64,000 nt of DNA from Aquiflexum gelatinilyticum (GTDB lineage: Bacteria; Bacteroidota; Bacteroidia; Cytophagales; Cyclobacteriaceae), in contig NZ_JANSUY010000002.1 of NCBI RefSeq assembly GCF_024741135.1, forward strand, positions 248,001 to 312,000, read 5' to 3'. Position 1 is the first letter of the stretch, and every line of letters begins with the position of its first letter. The notes beneath the pieces are model-generated. The model worked only from the letters and a program-made list of their open reading frames with translations. It was not told the DNA's origin and ran no database searches. Made by a program: the position numbers and the translations under genes. Positions 15,616 to 24,131 of the stretch are shown here, piece by piece.

Positions 15616-16023
15616 ATGAAACAAATATTTATTAACCTTCCAGTTCAAAACCTAGAAGAATCACAGGTTTTTTACACGCAATTGGGATTTTCTATCGACC
15701 CTCTTTTCTCTGACAACCAACAAAAATGTATGGTTTGGAGCGAACAGATCTATGTGATGCTACAGACGATGGAGGTATTCAGATTGTACAACAGAAAAAC
15801 AATATCTGACCCTAAAACCTATATTAATGCTTCTTTTACACTGCCCGTAGAAGGCCTCGACCAAGTCAACGAAATTTTGAACAAAGGATTGGAAGCAGGA
15901 GGAAAAGAACCAATCCCAATGATTGATGAAGGATATATGCAGATCAGAAGAATTGAAGATTTGGATGGGCATACCTGGGATATTATTTATCTTGATCGGG
16001 TTAAATTTAGCCAAAACAGATGA
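15616..16023 (+). CDS. VOC-superfamily (glyoxalase/dioxygenase-fold) protein
   Basis: This 135-aa cytoplasmic protein has two beta-alpha-beta-beta-beta repeats. The N-terminal half IFINLPVQNLEESQVFYTQLGFSIDP and the C-terminal half ending IEDLDGHTWDIIYLD are typical of the PhnB/extradiol-like VOC branch. The first metal histidine seen in glyoxalase I is absent at the IFINLP strand (Asn instead), so it may be a non-metal binding or resistance-type VOC protein. It overlaps the next gene, another VOC protein, by 4 nt (ATGA), which indicates translational coupling. Substrate unknown. Confidence 0.85.
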   Translation: MKQIFINLPVQNLEESQVFYTQLGFSIDPLFSDNQQKCMVWSEQIYVMLQTMEVFRLYNRKTISDPKTYINASFTLPVEGLDQVNEILNKGLEAGGKEPIPMIDEGYMQIRRIEDLDGHTWDIIYLDRVKFSQNR

Positions 16024-16412
16024 ACTACTTGCTCAAAAATGTCCACCATATTGCCATCATCTGTTCGGATTATGCCAAATCAAAGCAATTCTACACCGAA
16101 ATTTTAGGCTTGGAAATCATCCGGGAAGTTTACCGACAGAAGCGTGGTTCCTATAAGTTGGATTTGGCCTTGAATGGGCAGTATATCATCGAACTTTTTT
16201 CTTTTCCCGATCCGCCAAAAAGACTTTCGAGGCCCGAAGCGACCGGCTTGAGGCATTTGGCTTTTTCTGTGGATAACCTTGAGGCTGTATTGGCAGTGAT
16301 GGAAAAACACAAAGTATCCTATGAACCGATCCGAACAGATGAGTTTACAGGAAAAAGATTCACTTTTATTTCTGATCCGGATGGATTGCCGATTGAGTTT
16401 TATGAGAGGTAA
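16020..16412 (+). CDS. VOC-family protein, GloA2/YaeR-like
   Basis: This 130-aa metal-binding VOC protein resembles the glyoxalase-related YaeR/GloA2 group. Visible are VHHIAIICSDYAKSKQFYTEILGLEIIREVYR with the His in HHIAI, YIIELFSFPDPPKRLSRPEATGLRHLAFSVDN with the second His (GLRHLAF), and ISDPDGLPIEFYER with the terminal Glu. These are the usual three to four metal ligands. The ATG overlaps the stop of the upstream VOC gene by 4 nt, so the two form a coupled pair. A lactoylglutathione-lyase-like detoxifying role is possible, but Bacteroidota thiol usage makes the substrate uncertain. Confidence 0.88.
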   Translation: MNYLLKNVHHIAIICSDYAKSKQFYTEILGLEIIREVYRQKRGSYKLDLALNGQYIIELFSFPDPPKRLSRPEATGLRHLAFSVDNLEAVLAVMEKHKVSYEPIRTDEFTGKRFTFISDPDGLPIEFYER

Positions 16413-16503
16413 CAAAAGTCAAAAAATGGGTGAATCCCAGCTTTCCTGTTTGATACATTTCCAAAATATTTAGGTAATTTTCAGCCACCTTAATAGCTAC
16501 CCA

Positions 16504-16956
16504 ATGATCCCCTCTAATCCCAAAGCCAAGGAAATGGCTTCCAAAAGAAAAAAAATCATCCTGTTTTTTGGATTGATAATCATTTTGACCGGTGCATTTG
16601 CAATTAAAAAACTCTTCTTTACTGACTCTATTTTTGACAGGCAGCTGTATTCACTTTCTCAGGAAATCAACCAGTCTACCCCCATCATGATAGATGAAAA
16701 CATCCGCCTTGAACGTACCTCTGTCAAAAGGGGTGAGATTTTTGTCTACCATTATACTTTGGTAAACATGGAAAAGGGGAAATTTGAGGAAAATGAGTTG
16801 AAGGAATTTTTCAGGGAACAGATATTGGATAACATCAAAAACAATCCGGATCTCAAGTATTTTAAAGAAAACCAGGCTTCTATGGTATATGATTACAAGG
16901 ATAAAAACATGGAGTCACTTTTTGAATTGAGATTTACCCCCAAAGACTATAACTGA
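16504..16956 (+). CDS. Small single-pass membrane protein, unknown function
   Basis: This 150-aa protein has a basic N-terminus (KAKEMASKRKK), one membrane segment IILFFGLIIILTGAFAI (about 19-35) and an extracytoplasmic part of roughly 110 residues rich in charged residues (ERTSVKRGEIFVYHYTLVNMEKG). The topology suggests an anchored periplasmic domain. The pattern of a short beta-rich domain following a question-like TPIMIDENIRLERT segment recalls small DUF proteins that accompany membrane lipoproteins, but no family is recognised. It precedes the DUF4349 lipoprotein by 122 nt on the same strand and may share its transcript. Confidence 0.7.
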   Translation: MIPSNPKAKEMASKRKKIILFFGLIIILTGAFAIKKLFFTDSIFDRQLYSLSQEINQSTPIMIDENIRLERTSVKRGEIFVYHYTLVNMEKGKFEENELKEFFREQILDNIKNNPDLKYFKENQASMVYDYKDKNMESLFELRFTPKDYN

Positions 16957-17078
16957 CAAGAAGCCCTTTCTTTCCTTTTCCCTTTCAATCCAAAACAAGT
17001 TTTCCTTCACGGTAGATCAAACACGATTTTTTTAAGTTCTTTTTACTTAAATTTTGGTTGAATTTTAACCTGTATTCT

Positions 17079-17906
17079 ATGAAGCTGTTTTTTGCTTTGG
17101 CGTTTATTGTTGCCGCCTGTTCCAATAGTCCATCTGAAAATGTAGATTTTGTCTCTTCAGATTTTGAAGTAGTCCAAGAGATACCTATCAGCAGACAAGA
17201 AGCACCTCCTTCAGATTCAAAACTTCTTTCCCCCGAAATCAGCCAGAAACTTGTCCGCTCAGGAGGGATCAATTTCCAATCAGAAGATTTGGAAAAAGAC
17301 TTTCAGCAGATCAAAGGTATGCTTGGTAGATACGAGGCCTATTTGGAGAATGAAACCCAAAACAACGACCAATTCAGAAAAAGCTATAACCTCAGTATCC
17401 GTGTTCCTTCCGACAGGTACGACAGCCTGCTGAATGCGATTTCGGGAATAGCCTTCAGGGTCGAAAACAAATACTCCAATGTAGATGATGTGACCGAGCG
17501 CTACTATGACCTGCAAAGCCGGATCCAAAATAAACTTGAACTTGAAAAGAGGTATAGAGAAATATTATACAAGGCAAATGAAGTCAAAGACATCTTGGAA
17601 ATCGAGCGGAACCTCAACGAAGTCAGAACAGACATTGAGATGATGGAAGGGCAGTTCAACTACCTCAGCAAGCAGATTAAATTCAGTTTGATTCAGGTGC
17701 AGTTTTATGAAGAACTGCCCTATGAATTGAACTCAGATAAGAAGAAGGGTTTTTGGGTACGCATTATCAATGCTTTGGATAATGGCTGGCAGGTATTTTT
17801 GACTGTTTTTGTAGGATTGGTGACCTTATGGCCTTTTTACATTGCTGGTGCTATGGTTTTTATCTTAGTCATGTATCTCAGAAGAAAAAACAAATCACAC
17901 TCATGA
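17079..17906 (+). CDS. DUF4349-type lipoprotein
   Basis: This 275-aa protein starts MKLFFALAFIVAACSNS, with a lipobox ending AAC, so it is lipid-anchored after processing at Cys15. The start at 17079 is chosen because the ORF's extra 7 codons upstream have no leader character. The body carries the DUF4349 pattern: RSGGINFQSEDLEKDF, SIRVPSDRYDSLLNAI, VTERYYDLQSRI with a long coiled-coil LELEKRYREILYKANEVKDILEIERNLNEV, and FSLIQVQFYEE. It ends with a membrane segment (about 240-270) and basic tail. DUF4349 proteins are envelope proteins of unknown role, sometimes adjacent to stress genes. It overlaps the next gene by 4 nt. Confidence 0.87.
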   Translation: MKLFFALAFIVAACSNSPSENVDFVSSDFEVVQEIPISRQEAPPSDSKLLSPEISQKLVRSGGINFQSEDLEKDFQQIKGMLGRYEAYLENETQNNDQFRKSYNLSIRVPSDRYDSLLNAISGIAFRVENKYSNVDDVTERYYDLQSRIQNKLELEKRYREILYKANEVKDILEIERNLNEVRTDIEMMEGQFNYLSKQIKFSLIQVQFYEELPYELNSDKKKGFWVRIINALDNGWQVFLTVFVGLVTLWPFYIAGAMVFILVMYLRRKNKSHS

Positions 17907-18889
17907 GACCGGGTCTTTTTGGTTTATACCTCAGTTTGGTTTTTTTGTTCGCTTCTTGTGCGAGTGTTCAGGATTCGAATATCAACCTACGTCTTGACAA
18001 GAGCAATTGCTTTCAGGAATTTTTCTATGATTATCAAGAGGACCAGATCCCTGCACCCCTGCATAGCCTGTCATTGCCCGAAAGCCTTCAAAAAAACTTT
18101 TCCAAGAATAGCCTCAACGTCGCAAATGCGATGGGGATTTTGGAATTGTTGGAAAGGTACATCATCAGCTTGGAAGCTTTTTACGCCAATCCAACATTAG
18201 AAAACAGGATTAGCCACTTGGAATTGTATCAGAAACTTTCCCAAAGAATCGGATTTGCGGAGCTTGAAATTTCCTCGGAGTCGGCCGAACTTGGATGTGA
18301 AGAGGAGCGCATTGACCAAATCGCCAATTACCTCAAAGCAAAAGAAGGAGATACAGATACCAAATTGACGGTCTCCTCCATTATCATCGGCGCAGCCGGG
18401 GCGATCCTGACTACTGTATATCTTGATCAGGGAAATACCGGTGAATACATTGCCCTTGCCACAGGTATTGCCGGAGCGACTTTGGGTGTGATGATTTTGG
18501 TCAACAAGAAAAAGGTCACTTTTAACCATGAACGCAACCACCTTCAGGAAATTTGGGAGGGACCGACAGCCTCTAAGTATTTTCCTGCTTCGGTTTGGTA
18601 CTATCTCAATTATATATACCCGGAAAAGGAAGTACAAATTTCAAAAAGAGAAGAAATCATCGAAAAATGGATGGGTTTGGGAATTTTTGATAGCCTTAAT
18701 CCCAAAGAGAAAAAGGAATTGGTCGGAAAGTTTTTTGGATCCGGAGGTATTTACCTCAGCGATGAACTTGTGGAAAGGGCAAGTATGTACGATCAGCTTG
18801 GTTCACAGATCAACCTTATGATGCAGGACCTGAAGAGCCTTTCGCGAGAACTGGAGGTCCTGCAGGCGGGCAAGATTTCAAAACCATAA
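17903..18889 (+). CDS. Lipoprotein of unknown function with an internal glycine-rich membrane hairpin
   Basis: This 328-aa protein begins MRPGLFGLYLSLVFLFASCASVQ, a lipoprotein leader with the modified Cys at about 19. ATG 17903 overlaps the stop of the DUF4349 gene (ATGA); a frame-open extension upstream lacks leader features. Residues about 152-200 contain two hydrophobic, Gly/Ala-rich stretches (SSIIIGAAGAILTTVYL and IALATGIAGATLGVMILV) separated by a short polar turn, a hairpin-like insert also seen in some glycine-zipper proteins. The C-terminus is helical. It is translationally coupled to the DUF4349 protein, so the two probably act together in the envelope. No family recognised. Confidence 0.75.
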   Translation: MRPGLFGLYLSLVFLFASCASVQDSNINLRLDKSNCFQEFFYDYQEDQIPAPLHSLSLPESLQKNFSKNSLNVANAMGILELLERYIISLEAFYANPTLENRISHLELYQKLSQRIGFAELEISSESAELGCEEERIDQIANYLKAKEGDTDTKLTVSSIIIGAAGAILTTVYLDQGNTGEYIALATGIAGATLGVMILVNKKKVTFNHERNHLQEIWEGPTASKYFPASVWYYLNYIYPEKEVQISKREEIIEKWMGLGIFDSLNPKEKKELVGKFFGSGGIYLSDELVERASMYDQLGSQINLMMQDLKSLSRELEVLQAGKISKP

Positions 18890-18907
18890 GTTATTGAAAT
18901 CGGATTT

Positions 18908-20209
18908 CTATCCCTTTGAAATTTTTGACAGGCATTCCACCAATTTATCCAAATCCGAAATCTTGGTATACACATGGGGTGAGATTCTGACCACATTCAG
19001 TTTACCCAATGCAATGGGTGAAGTTTGGATTTTGCCCAATTTGATCAGTTGAGAGTAGATTTCAGATGGGCTTAGCCCATCTATTGAGATGCAGGCCAAG
19101 GCACAGCTGTACTCCTTTTTTAAAGAAGTATGAAGCTTAAGTTTTGGGATTTCTAATGCTTTGGTAGCCCAATAATCTTTCAGGTACCTGACTCTTTCCT
19201 CTTTTCTTTTCGTGCCAATGGCATTGTGAAAGTTAATGGCTTCCCCGATTCCCTGCTCGATGGGAAAGCTTCTTGTCCCGAGATTTTCAAATTTTCGTAT
19301 ATCTCCTGATTTTGGATCCCCTGCACAGATCAAAGGCCAAACCTTGGAGATCTTTTCTTTTTTGACCCAAAGCATACCGCTGCCAATCGGTGCGGAAAGG
19401 TACTTGTGGAGGCTGGTACCAAAGTAGTCACCTTCCAAATCAGGAATATTGAATTCCAATAAGCCATAAGAATGTGCTCCGTCTACTATGACTTCTATGC
19501 CTTTTTGATGGGCCATTCTTGCGATCTTTTGGACGGGCATGATCTGACCGGTCCAATTGACCACGTGGGTTACATGGATGATTTTGGTTTTTGGGCTGAT
19601 GGCATTTTGGTAGGCCCTTACGATCTGTTCATCATCTTCTATAGGAAATTCGAAATCAAGCTGTTTGTACACTATGCCCTCCCTCATTTCCCGCTGTTTC
19701 CAAGCCTGCATCATGTTAGGATAATCTTGATGGCTCCCGATCACTTCATCTCCTCTTTGGAGATCCAAGCCATAGATGACCGTCACCAAGGCTTCTGTGG
19801 CATTGCGGTTGATCGCTATTTCTTCCGGTGAGCAGCCACCTAACTTGGCGAGGCTTTCACGGAGATTTTCTCTCCCTTGGTCCAAAATCTGCCACATGAA
19901 GTATGAAGGACCCAGATTGGTCATCTGATTAAACCGCTCCACAGCTTGTTGTACTACTATCGGACTTGGGGATACGCCCCCGTTATTGAGCATGACGATG
20001 GGGGCAGTGCTTGCTGAATACCCCTGCTGAATTACTGCCCAATAATCCTCATTGGATGCCATTTCCACGGCATCGCGGCCATGGTAAGTTTTCTCCAAGT
20101 TATCCCACTCTGCTGCATGAAGCTCGTTAAAAATACTGTTTGCCGAAAAAGCCCCGAGCATGGCAGTAGTCTTTTTGAGAAATGAGCGACGGTTATTGGA
20201 TTGATTCAT
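18908..20209 (-). CDS. PLP-dependent class V aminotransferase-like enzyme with Tat leader
   Basis: This 433-aa fold-type-I PLP enzyme resembles isopenicillin-N epimerase or cysteine desulfurase relatives. It begins MNQSNNRRSFLKKTTAMLGAF, a twin-arginine leader (RRSFLKK), so it is probably exported with its cofactor bound. The PLP site shows NRNATEALVTVIYGL (phosphate binding), VIVDGAHSYGLLEF (Asp to pyridine N) and FGTSLHKYLSAPIGSGMLW, with the Schiff-base lysine at HKYLSAP. There is no cysteine loop like that of desulfurases, so racemisation, epimerisation or lyase chemistry is more likely. It is convergent with the upstream lipoprotein gene (19 nt gap). Substrate unknown. Confidence 0.88.
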   Translation of the reverse strand: MNQSNNRRSFLKKTTAMLGAFSANSIFNELHAAEWDNLEKTYHGRDAVEMASNEDYWAVIQQGYSASTAPIVMLNNGGVSPSPIVVQQAVERFNQMTNLGPSYFMWQILDQGRENLRESLAKLGGCSPEEIAINRNATEALVTVIYGLDLQRGDEVIGSHQDYPNMMQAWKQREMREGIVYKQLDFEFPIEDDEQIVRAYQNAISPKTKIIHVTHVVNWTGQIMPVQKIARMAHQKGIEVIVDGAHSYGLLEFNIPDLEGDYFGTSLHKYLSAPIGSGMLWVKKEKISKVWPLICAGDPKSGDIRKFENLGTRSFPIEQGIGEAINFHNAIGTKRKEERVRYLKDYWATKALEIPKLKLHTSLKKEYSCALACISIDGLSPSEIYSQLIKLGKIQTSPIALGKLNVVRISPHVYTKISDLDKLVECLSKISKG

Positions 20210-20527
20210 TATTTGATTTAAAGATTAAGCCTACTGGGACAGGGGTATAATTTATTTCATTTTAAATCGTAATTCAAGGCGTTTCATTTGGAATTAAATC
20301 TGATCTTTTGGGAATAAAAACTTTGTCTTTGGACAGCCAACTCCTAGACTTATAAAGCGGAGTATGGAATCCGAAATACCTGAATATGAACTAGATAAGA
20401 TATTTAAATCAAAATCCGAAAAAAAGTCAGAGCACAGATTTTCGTTTTTAAAAACTACGCAAAAAATTAAGTAAATTCAATCTGCAAAATGATAAATGGT
20501 GCTTTTTGATCAATATTCTATCATGAA
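20210..20527. other. 318-nt divergent gap with a possible 36-codon ORF
   Basis: The gap separates the divergent PLP-enzyme and methyltransferase-like genes and must hold both promoters. It is A+T-rich. The only reading frame with gene-like character is the short ORF at 20364-20474. No repeats or clear terminators are seen, and no TTG/TAnnTTTG promoter pair stands out. Confidence 0.5.
20364..20474 (+). CDS. Possible small basic peptide
   Basis: An ATG-to-TAA frame of 36 codons reads MESEIPEYELDKIFKSKS, then about 18 further residues ending LKTTQKIK. It is acidic at the start and strongly basic later. There is no recognisable ribosome site and no known family. It could be a genuine small protein or the stub of a longer ORF; confidence is low because A+T-rich gaps yield such frames by chance. 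Confidence 0.22.
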   Translation: MESEIPEYELDKIFKSKSEKKSEHRFSFLKTTQKIK

Positions 20528-21316
20528 ATGAAAAGAATCCACCTGTTTGAATTTGAGGACATGCCTTGGTTTCCGGATTGGATCAGGGTATTGATGACGC
20601 GGTATATCATGACCTTTCATAAAATCCTTGGGACAGCAGGTCTATTGGAAAAACTGGTGGAAAAAGGTTTGCAAAAATCGGAAGCTCTTTTGATTTTGGA
20701 TCTCTGTTCAGGAAGTGGTGGTCCGATGCTGGATGTGGCAGAAAACCTCAGGACTTCTGGAAGATTTCCTGATCTCAAGTTGATGCTGAGTGACTTGTAT
20801 CCCAACCATGAAGCTGCAAAATCCATCAATCAAAAAAATGATGCGTCGGTAGCTTATCTTACTGACCCACTAGACGCTACACAGGTTCGCAAGGGTTTGG
20901 TTGGCCTGAGGACTATGGTCAGCAGCATGCATCACATGAAACCGGAGCTGGCCAGAAAAATATTGAAAAATGCCAAAGAGGCCAATCAGCCTATCCTGAT
21001 TTTTGAAATTTCTGACAACTCCGTTCCCATTTTTCTTTGGTGGCTGGCAATGCCTTTTGCTTTTATCATGACCTTTATTTTTACTCCTTTGGTGCGTCCC
21101 ATGTCCTGGCAACAATTGGTTTTTACTTACCTGATTCCGATACTTCCCCTATTCATCGCTTGGGACGGGGCTGTTTCCAATGCCCGAACCTACACTTTAG
21201 AAGATATGGAAGATTTGATTCAAGGATTATCGGACAAAAGCTACAGCTGGGAAATGGGCGAATTGAAAGGAAAAGGAGGCAACAAATTGTATCTTTTGGG
21301 AAGTCCTCTGCATTGA
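20528..21316 (+). CDS. SAM-methyltransferase-like protein with membrane segments
   Basis: This 262-aa protein has a methyltransferase motif I, ILDLCSGSGGPMLDVA (about 56-71), followed by LKLMLSDLYPNHEA (motif II acidic residue) and a TMVSSMHHMKPELARKILKNAKEANQPILIFEI region like motif IV-V. Unusually, the segment after motif V contains two hydrophobic stretches (about 166-188 and 195-212), so the enzyme may sit on the inner membrane and methylate a lipid or quinone-like substrate. The ATG at 20528 is used; an overlapping ATGAAATGA five bases upstream encodes only two codons. It is convergent with the alanine racemase gene. Confidence 0.78.
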   Translation: MKRIHLFEFEDMPWFPDWIRVLMTRYIMTFHKILGTAGLLEKLVEKGLQKSEALLILDLCSGSGGPMLDVAENLRTSGRFPDLKLMLSDLYPNHEAAKSINQKNDASVAYLTDPLDATQVRKGLVGLRTMVSSMHHMKPELARKILKNAKEANQPILIFEISDNSVPIFLWWLAMPFAFIMTFIFTPLVRPMSWQQLVFTYLIPILPLFIAWDGAVSNARTYTLEDMEDLIQGLSDKSYSWEMGELKGKGGNKLYLLGSPLH

Positions 21317-21365
21317 ACCCCACCGCCCAAGGATTCAAAGTCTTTTGATTTTTCGTTCCTGAGGC

Positions 21366-22520
21366 TTAGTCCACAATCCTTCTTGGGATATCCAATGGCA
21401 ATCTTGTAAGCAATTCATAATTCACCTGTTGGCTTGACTCTCCAAATGAAGCGACGGTGATTTCATGGTCGCCCTGAACACCGATGATGACGACCTCATC
21501 CCCTTTTTGAACTTGTTCCAAGTCTGTGATGTCCACAGCAATACTGTTCATGGTCACTGTTCCGGTAACAGGCACAATCTTACCCGAAATCAGGACTTTG
21601 CCCTGATTACTCAGCCATCTGCTGTATCCATGTCCGTACCCGATCGGGACCAACGCGATCTCCATATTTCGAGGAGCCATATAGCTGGAACCATATCCGA
21701 TGAATTCCCCCATCTTGACAGACTTTGTATTCATGATGCTGCTTTTCCAGCTGATGAGTCTCCTGAGCGGGTTTTTATTGTTTTCTGCCAATGATTGAAA
21801 CCTGTACATATAAGTTTCTTGTGTTGGCCAAAAACCATAAGAAGCTATTCCAATCCTGACAAGGTCCATTTTTGTTTCAGGATACAACAAAGTAGCCGCT
21901 GAACAGGCGGTATGGTATTTTTCAAAAAAGATATTTTGTGCATCAAACCACTGTTTGAATTTTTTGTACTGTTTGATCTGTTTTCGGACCCTGACATAGT
22001 TACTGATACTTTCCGCCCCGGCATAATGTGTGCACAATCCTTTGAGTGAAAGTTGTTCGGCATTTTCTTTCAGAATCTCCAACAATGCTTCTTTTTCTTC
22101 CCATTCAAATCCCGTCCTGTGAAATCCCGTTTCTACCTCAACATGGATTTTGGCTTTGATTTGTATCTTTTTGGCGACATTTATTGCCTCCTTCAATCTG
22201 TCAAATTCAAAGACATAAAAGCTGATTCCTTTCCTGATAATTTCTTCCAAATCCTCATTTTCCAACATCCCCATGACCATCACCTCACTGTTTGATTTGC
22301 TTGCTTCATGTACCCGCAAGGCTTCATCTGCGCTAAAAGTGCTGAAGTGCTTGATTTCGTTTTCTTCTGCCAAAGCTACAATATTTTCAATACCGTGACC
22401 GTAGGCATTTCCTTTGACGACTACGGATATTTCGGTTTTTGGACCTATATCTGATTTCAAAAAATCCATGTTTTTCCCGTAAGCCTGTCTGCTGATTTCT
22501 ATGTAAGAAGTATGTCGCAT
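21366..22520 (-). CDS. alr: Alanine racemase, stand-alone
   Basis: This 384-aa PLP enzyme interconverts L- and D-alanine for peptidoglycan. The PLP lysine is Lys36 in VVVKGNAYGHG, the catalytic Tyr is at about 276 in GEFIGYGSSY, and VETGFHRTGFEW carries the PLP-stabilising His-Arg region. Two usual motifs are altered: PIGYADG reads PIGYGHG, and GRxCMD reads GTVTMNS, so the metal/carboxylate environment near the active site differs. In many Bacteroidota alr is fused to murF; this copy is stand-alone and could be a second racemase or one for another amino acid. It follows the anti-sigma-like gene on the same strand, with 122 nt between them. Confidence 0.9.
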   Translation of the reverse strand: MRHTSYIEISRQAYGKNMDFLKSDIGPKTEISVVVKGNAYGHGIENIVALAEENEIKHFSTFSADEALRVHEASKSNSEVMVMGMLENEDLEEIIRKGISFYVFEFDRLKEAINVAKKIQIKAKIHVEVETGFHRTGFEWEEKEALLEILKENAEQLSLKGLCTHYAGAESISNYVRVRKQIKQYKKFKQWFDAQNIFFEKYHTACSAATLLYPETKMDLVRIGIASYGFWPTQETYMYRFQSLAENNKNPLRRLISWKSSIMNTKSVKMGEFIGYGSSYMAPRNMEIALVPIGYGHGYSRWLSNQGKVLISGKIVPVTGTVTMNSIAVDITDLEQVQKGDEVVIIGVQGDHEITVASFGESSQQVNYELLTRLPLDIPRRIVD

Positions 22521-22642
22521 GGGGGCAAATTATAAAATTTGAAGGGATTGATGCCTAAAAATTCCAAATTGCTATCTTCTTTGAAAAAATTTTACTGGAA
22601 AAACATTGCCGAAATTGCTTTGTGAAGAAGTCACAAAATGGC

Positions 22643-23383
22643 TTATTTCAGTTTTTCAATAATTTCAGCAGCTTCTTCCCTTCCTGAATTTTGGAGGTAT
22701 TTTAATGCTTCGGCATTATTTCCTGATTTTAGATAGGCGAGCCCAAGATACCAAGATGCCTCTTTTAGGAAAATTCCGCTTTCGGTTTCAAGAGTTTTTT
22801 GAAGGAATGGTAGGGCAAGTTTATCATCACCTACAGCGAGGAGCGCAGAGCCAAGGAAGTAATTGAGGGTATCGTTATGTGGTTTTTGTGCCAATAGTTT
22901 TTCCCACCTTGTGATGGCTGCCTGATAATCCCCGGTTTTGTAATCCACCATACCGCGGTCAAATTCATAATTAGAATTGGTACCCATCGCTGTCACCATA
23001 CCGGGATCTGGTTGGTAATAGGCCGTGAATAATTTTTCATTCTCAGTAGTATTGCCCAAAAAGACCCAAAGCGTAATCGCCAATAGAAAAAGCAGGGAAG
23101 CAGCTACAGCAAGTGGCTTCCAGGTAAATGGTTTTTTGGAATTGATCGGGACTACCGGAGTGGAAGATTTCAATTCGGCATGGAACACTTCCATGCTGTC
23201 CTTCAGAGAAGCCAATTCTACCTCCTGTAACAGGACCTTGATGTCTTCGTATCTGGTCTTGAGGTTTTGGTCAATCTTCAGTTCTGATTCAAAGGAAAGC
23301 TTTTCTTCTTCGGTCATCAGACCCAGGATGTAGCTTTCAATTCTTTCAAATTCCTGTTGCGAGTATAAATTGTTAGAGTCCAA
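22643..23383 (-). CDS. Anti-sigma-factor-like membrane protein with TPRs
   Basis: This 246-aa single-pass protein has three parts. A cytoplasmic N-terminal ~85 residues (FERIESYILGLMTEEEKLSFESELKIDQNLKTRY) match the anti-sigma N-terminal helix pattern without the zinc HC-C motif. A membrane segment LAVAASLLFLLAITLWVFLG lies at about 93-112. The periplasmic C-terminus holds TPR units (NYEFDRGMVDYKTGDYQAAITRWEKLL; DKLALPFLQKTL; AEALKYLQN). The gene begins 4 nt after the stop of the ECF sigma gene (TAA then ATG on the minus strand), which marks it as the sigma's partner. It would hold the sigma at the membrane until a periplasmic signal removes it. Confidence 0.82.
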   Translation of the reverse strand: MDSNNLYSQQEFERIESYILGLMTEEEKLSFESELKIDQNLKTRYEDIKVLLQEVELASLKDSMEVFHAELKSSTPVVPINSKKPFTWKPLAVAASLLFLLAITLWVFLGNTTENEKLFTAYYQPDPGMVTAMGTNSNYEFDRGMVDYKTGDYQAAITRWEKLLAQKPHNDTLNYFLGSALLAVGDDKLALPFLQKTLETESGIFLKEASWYLGLAYLKSGNNAEALKYLQNSGREEAAEIIEKLK

Positions 23384-23387
23384 TTTT

Positions 23388-23948
23388 CTAATTATTTAGG
23401 GTATTCATTTTTTCTTTGAGGCGCTGAATGCACCTGTATTTGTTATTTCGGGCAGTTGCCTCCGTCCACTGGAAAGCCTTGGCGATGGTCTCCATGGTTT
23501 GCTTTTGGAAGTAAAACCTTTTCAGGATTTCCCGGCAGTTTTCTCCCAATTTTTTGAATTCGGCTTCCATGTGGTTTTGCAAGGATTCCGAATTTCCTTC
23601 CTCCTCTTCAGACCTGTCATGTTTGGTATCGAGGTTGGTGGTTTTTTGATATTTGGATGACCTTAGGTAATCCAACCATTTGTTTTTTGCGATTTGATAC
23701 AAATATCCTGTGACTGCAGTACCGTTTTCGGGTATGAATTTATCTGACCTGACATTGTTCCAAACTGTTATGAAAGCTTCCTGAAATATATCCTTGGCCT
23801 GATCTTCATCACCGTTATTGGCTGCCACATATTTTTCAATTTTTGGGTATTGGGATTGGTAAAGCCATTTGAGCACTTTTGGCTCATTTGACTTGATTCC
23901 AAGGATCAATTCATCTTGGGTAAAAGGATTAAAAGTAGGTTCCTGCAT
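23388..23948 (-). CDS. ECF-type RNA polymerase sigma factor
   Basis: This 186-aa sigma-70 family protein has region 2 in LKWLYQSQYPKIEKYVAANNGDEDQAKDIFQEAFITVWNNV and region 4 in LGENCREILKRFYFQKQTMETIAKAFQWTEATARNNKYRCIQRLKEKM, the helix-turn-helix that reads the -35 box. The linker contains a GYLYQIAKNKWLDYLR region-2.4-like stretch. It is directly followed by a membrane anti-sigma-like gene 4 nt away, and 1.5 kb upstream on the same strand lies a TPR-CHAT protease gene. Autoregulation is usual for such pairs but no target box was identified. Confidence 0.93.
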   Translation of the reverse strand: MQEPTFNPFTQDELILGIKSNEPKVLKWLYQSQYPKIEKYVAANNGDEDQAKDIFQEAFITVWNNVRSDKFIPENGTAVTGYLYQIAKNKWLDYLRSSKYQKTTNLDTKHDRSEEEEGNSESLQNHMEAEFKKLGENCREILKRFYFQKQTMETIAKAFQWTEATARNNKYRCIQRLKEKMNTLNN

Positions 23949-24064
23949 GATTCAAAACATTACAGAAATATACTATTTAACGGCTTTTTTACAAACTGAA
24001 TTTCTTAATAGTCTTATATACTTACATCGAAACAAACCTTAAATGTCATCAATTATTCAAAAAA

Positions 24065-24090
24065 AAATCGGCCAAGAGAACTTGGCCGAT
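24065..24090 (-). terminator. Terminator of the serine-hydrolase lipoprotein gene
   Basis: AATCGGCCAAG (24065-24075) and CTTGGCCGATT (24080-24090) form an 11-bp stem with a 4-nt loop. On the minus strand it is followed by T residues, 40 nt after the stop at 24132. It separates the hydrolase from the sigma/anti-sigma pair transcriptionally. Confidence 0.85.
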
Positions 24091-24131
24091 TAAGGGTTGG
24101 TCGTCCCAGTGATAAAAAAATTAATTTCATC

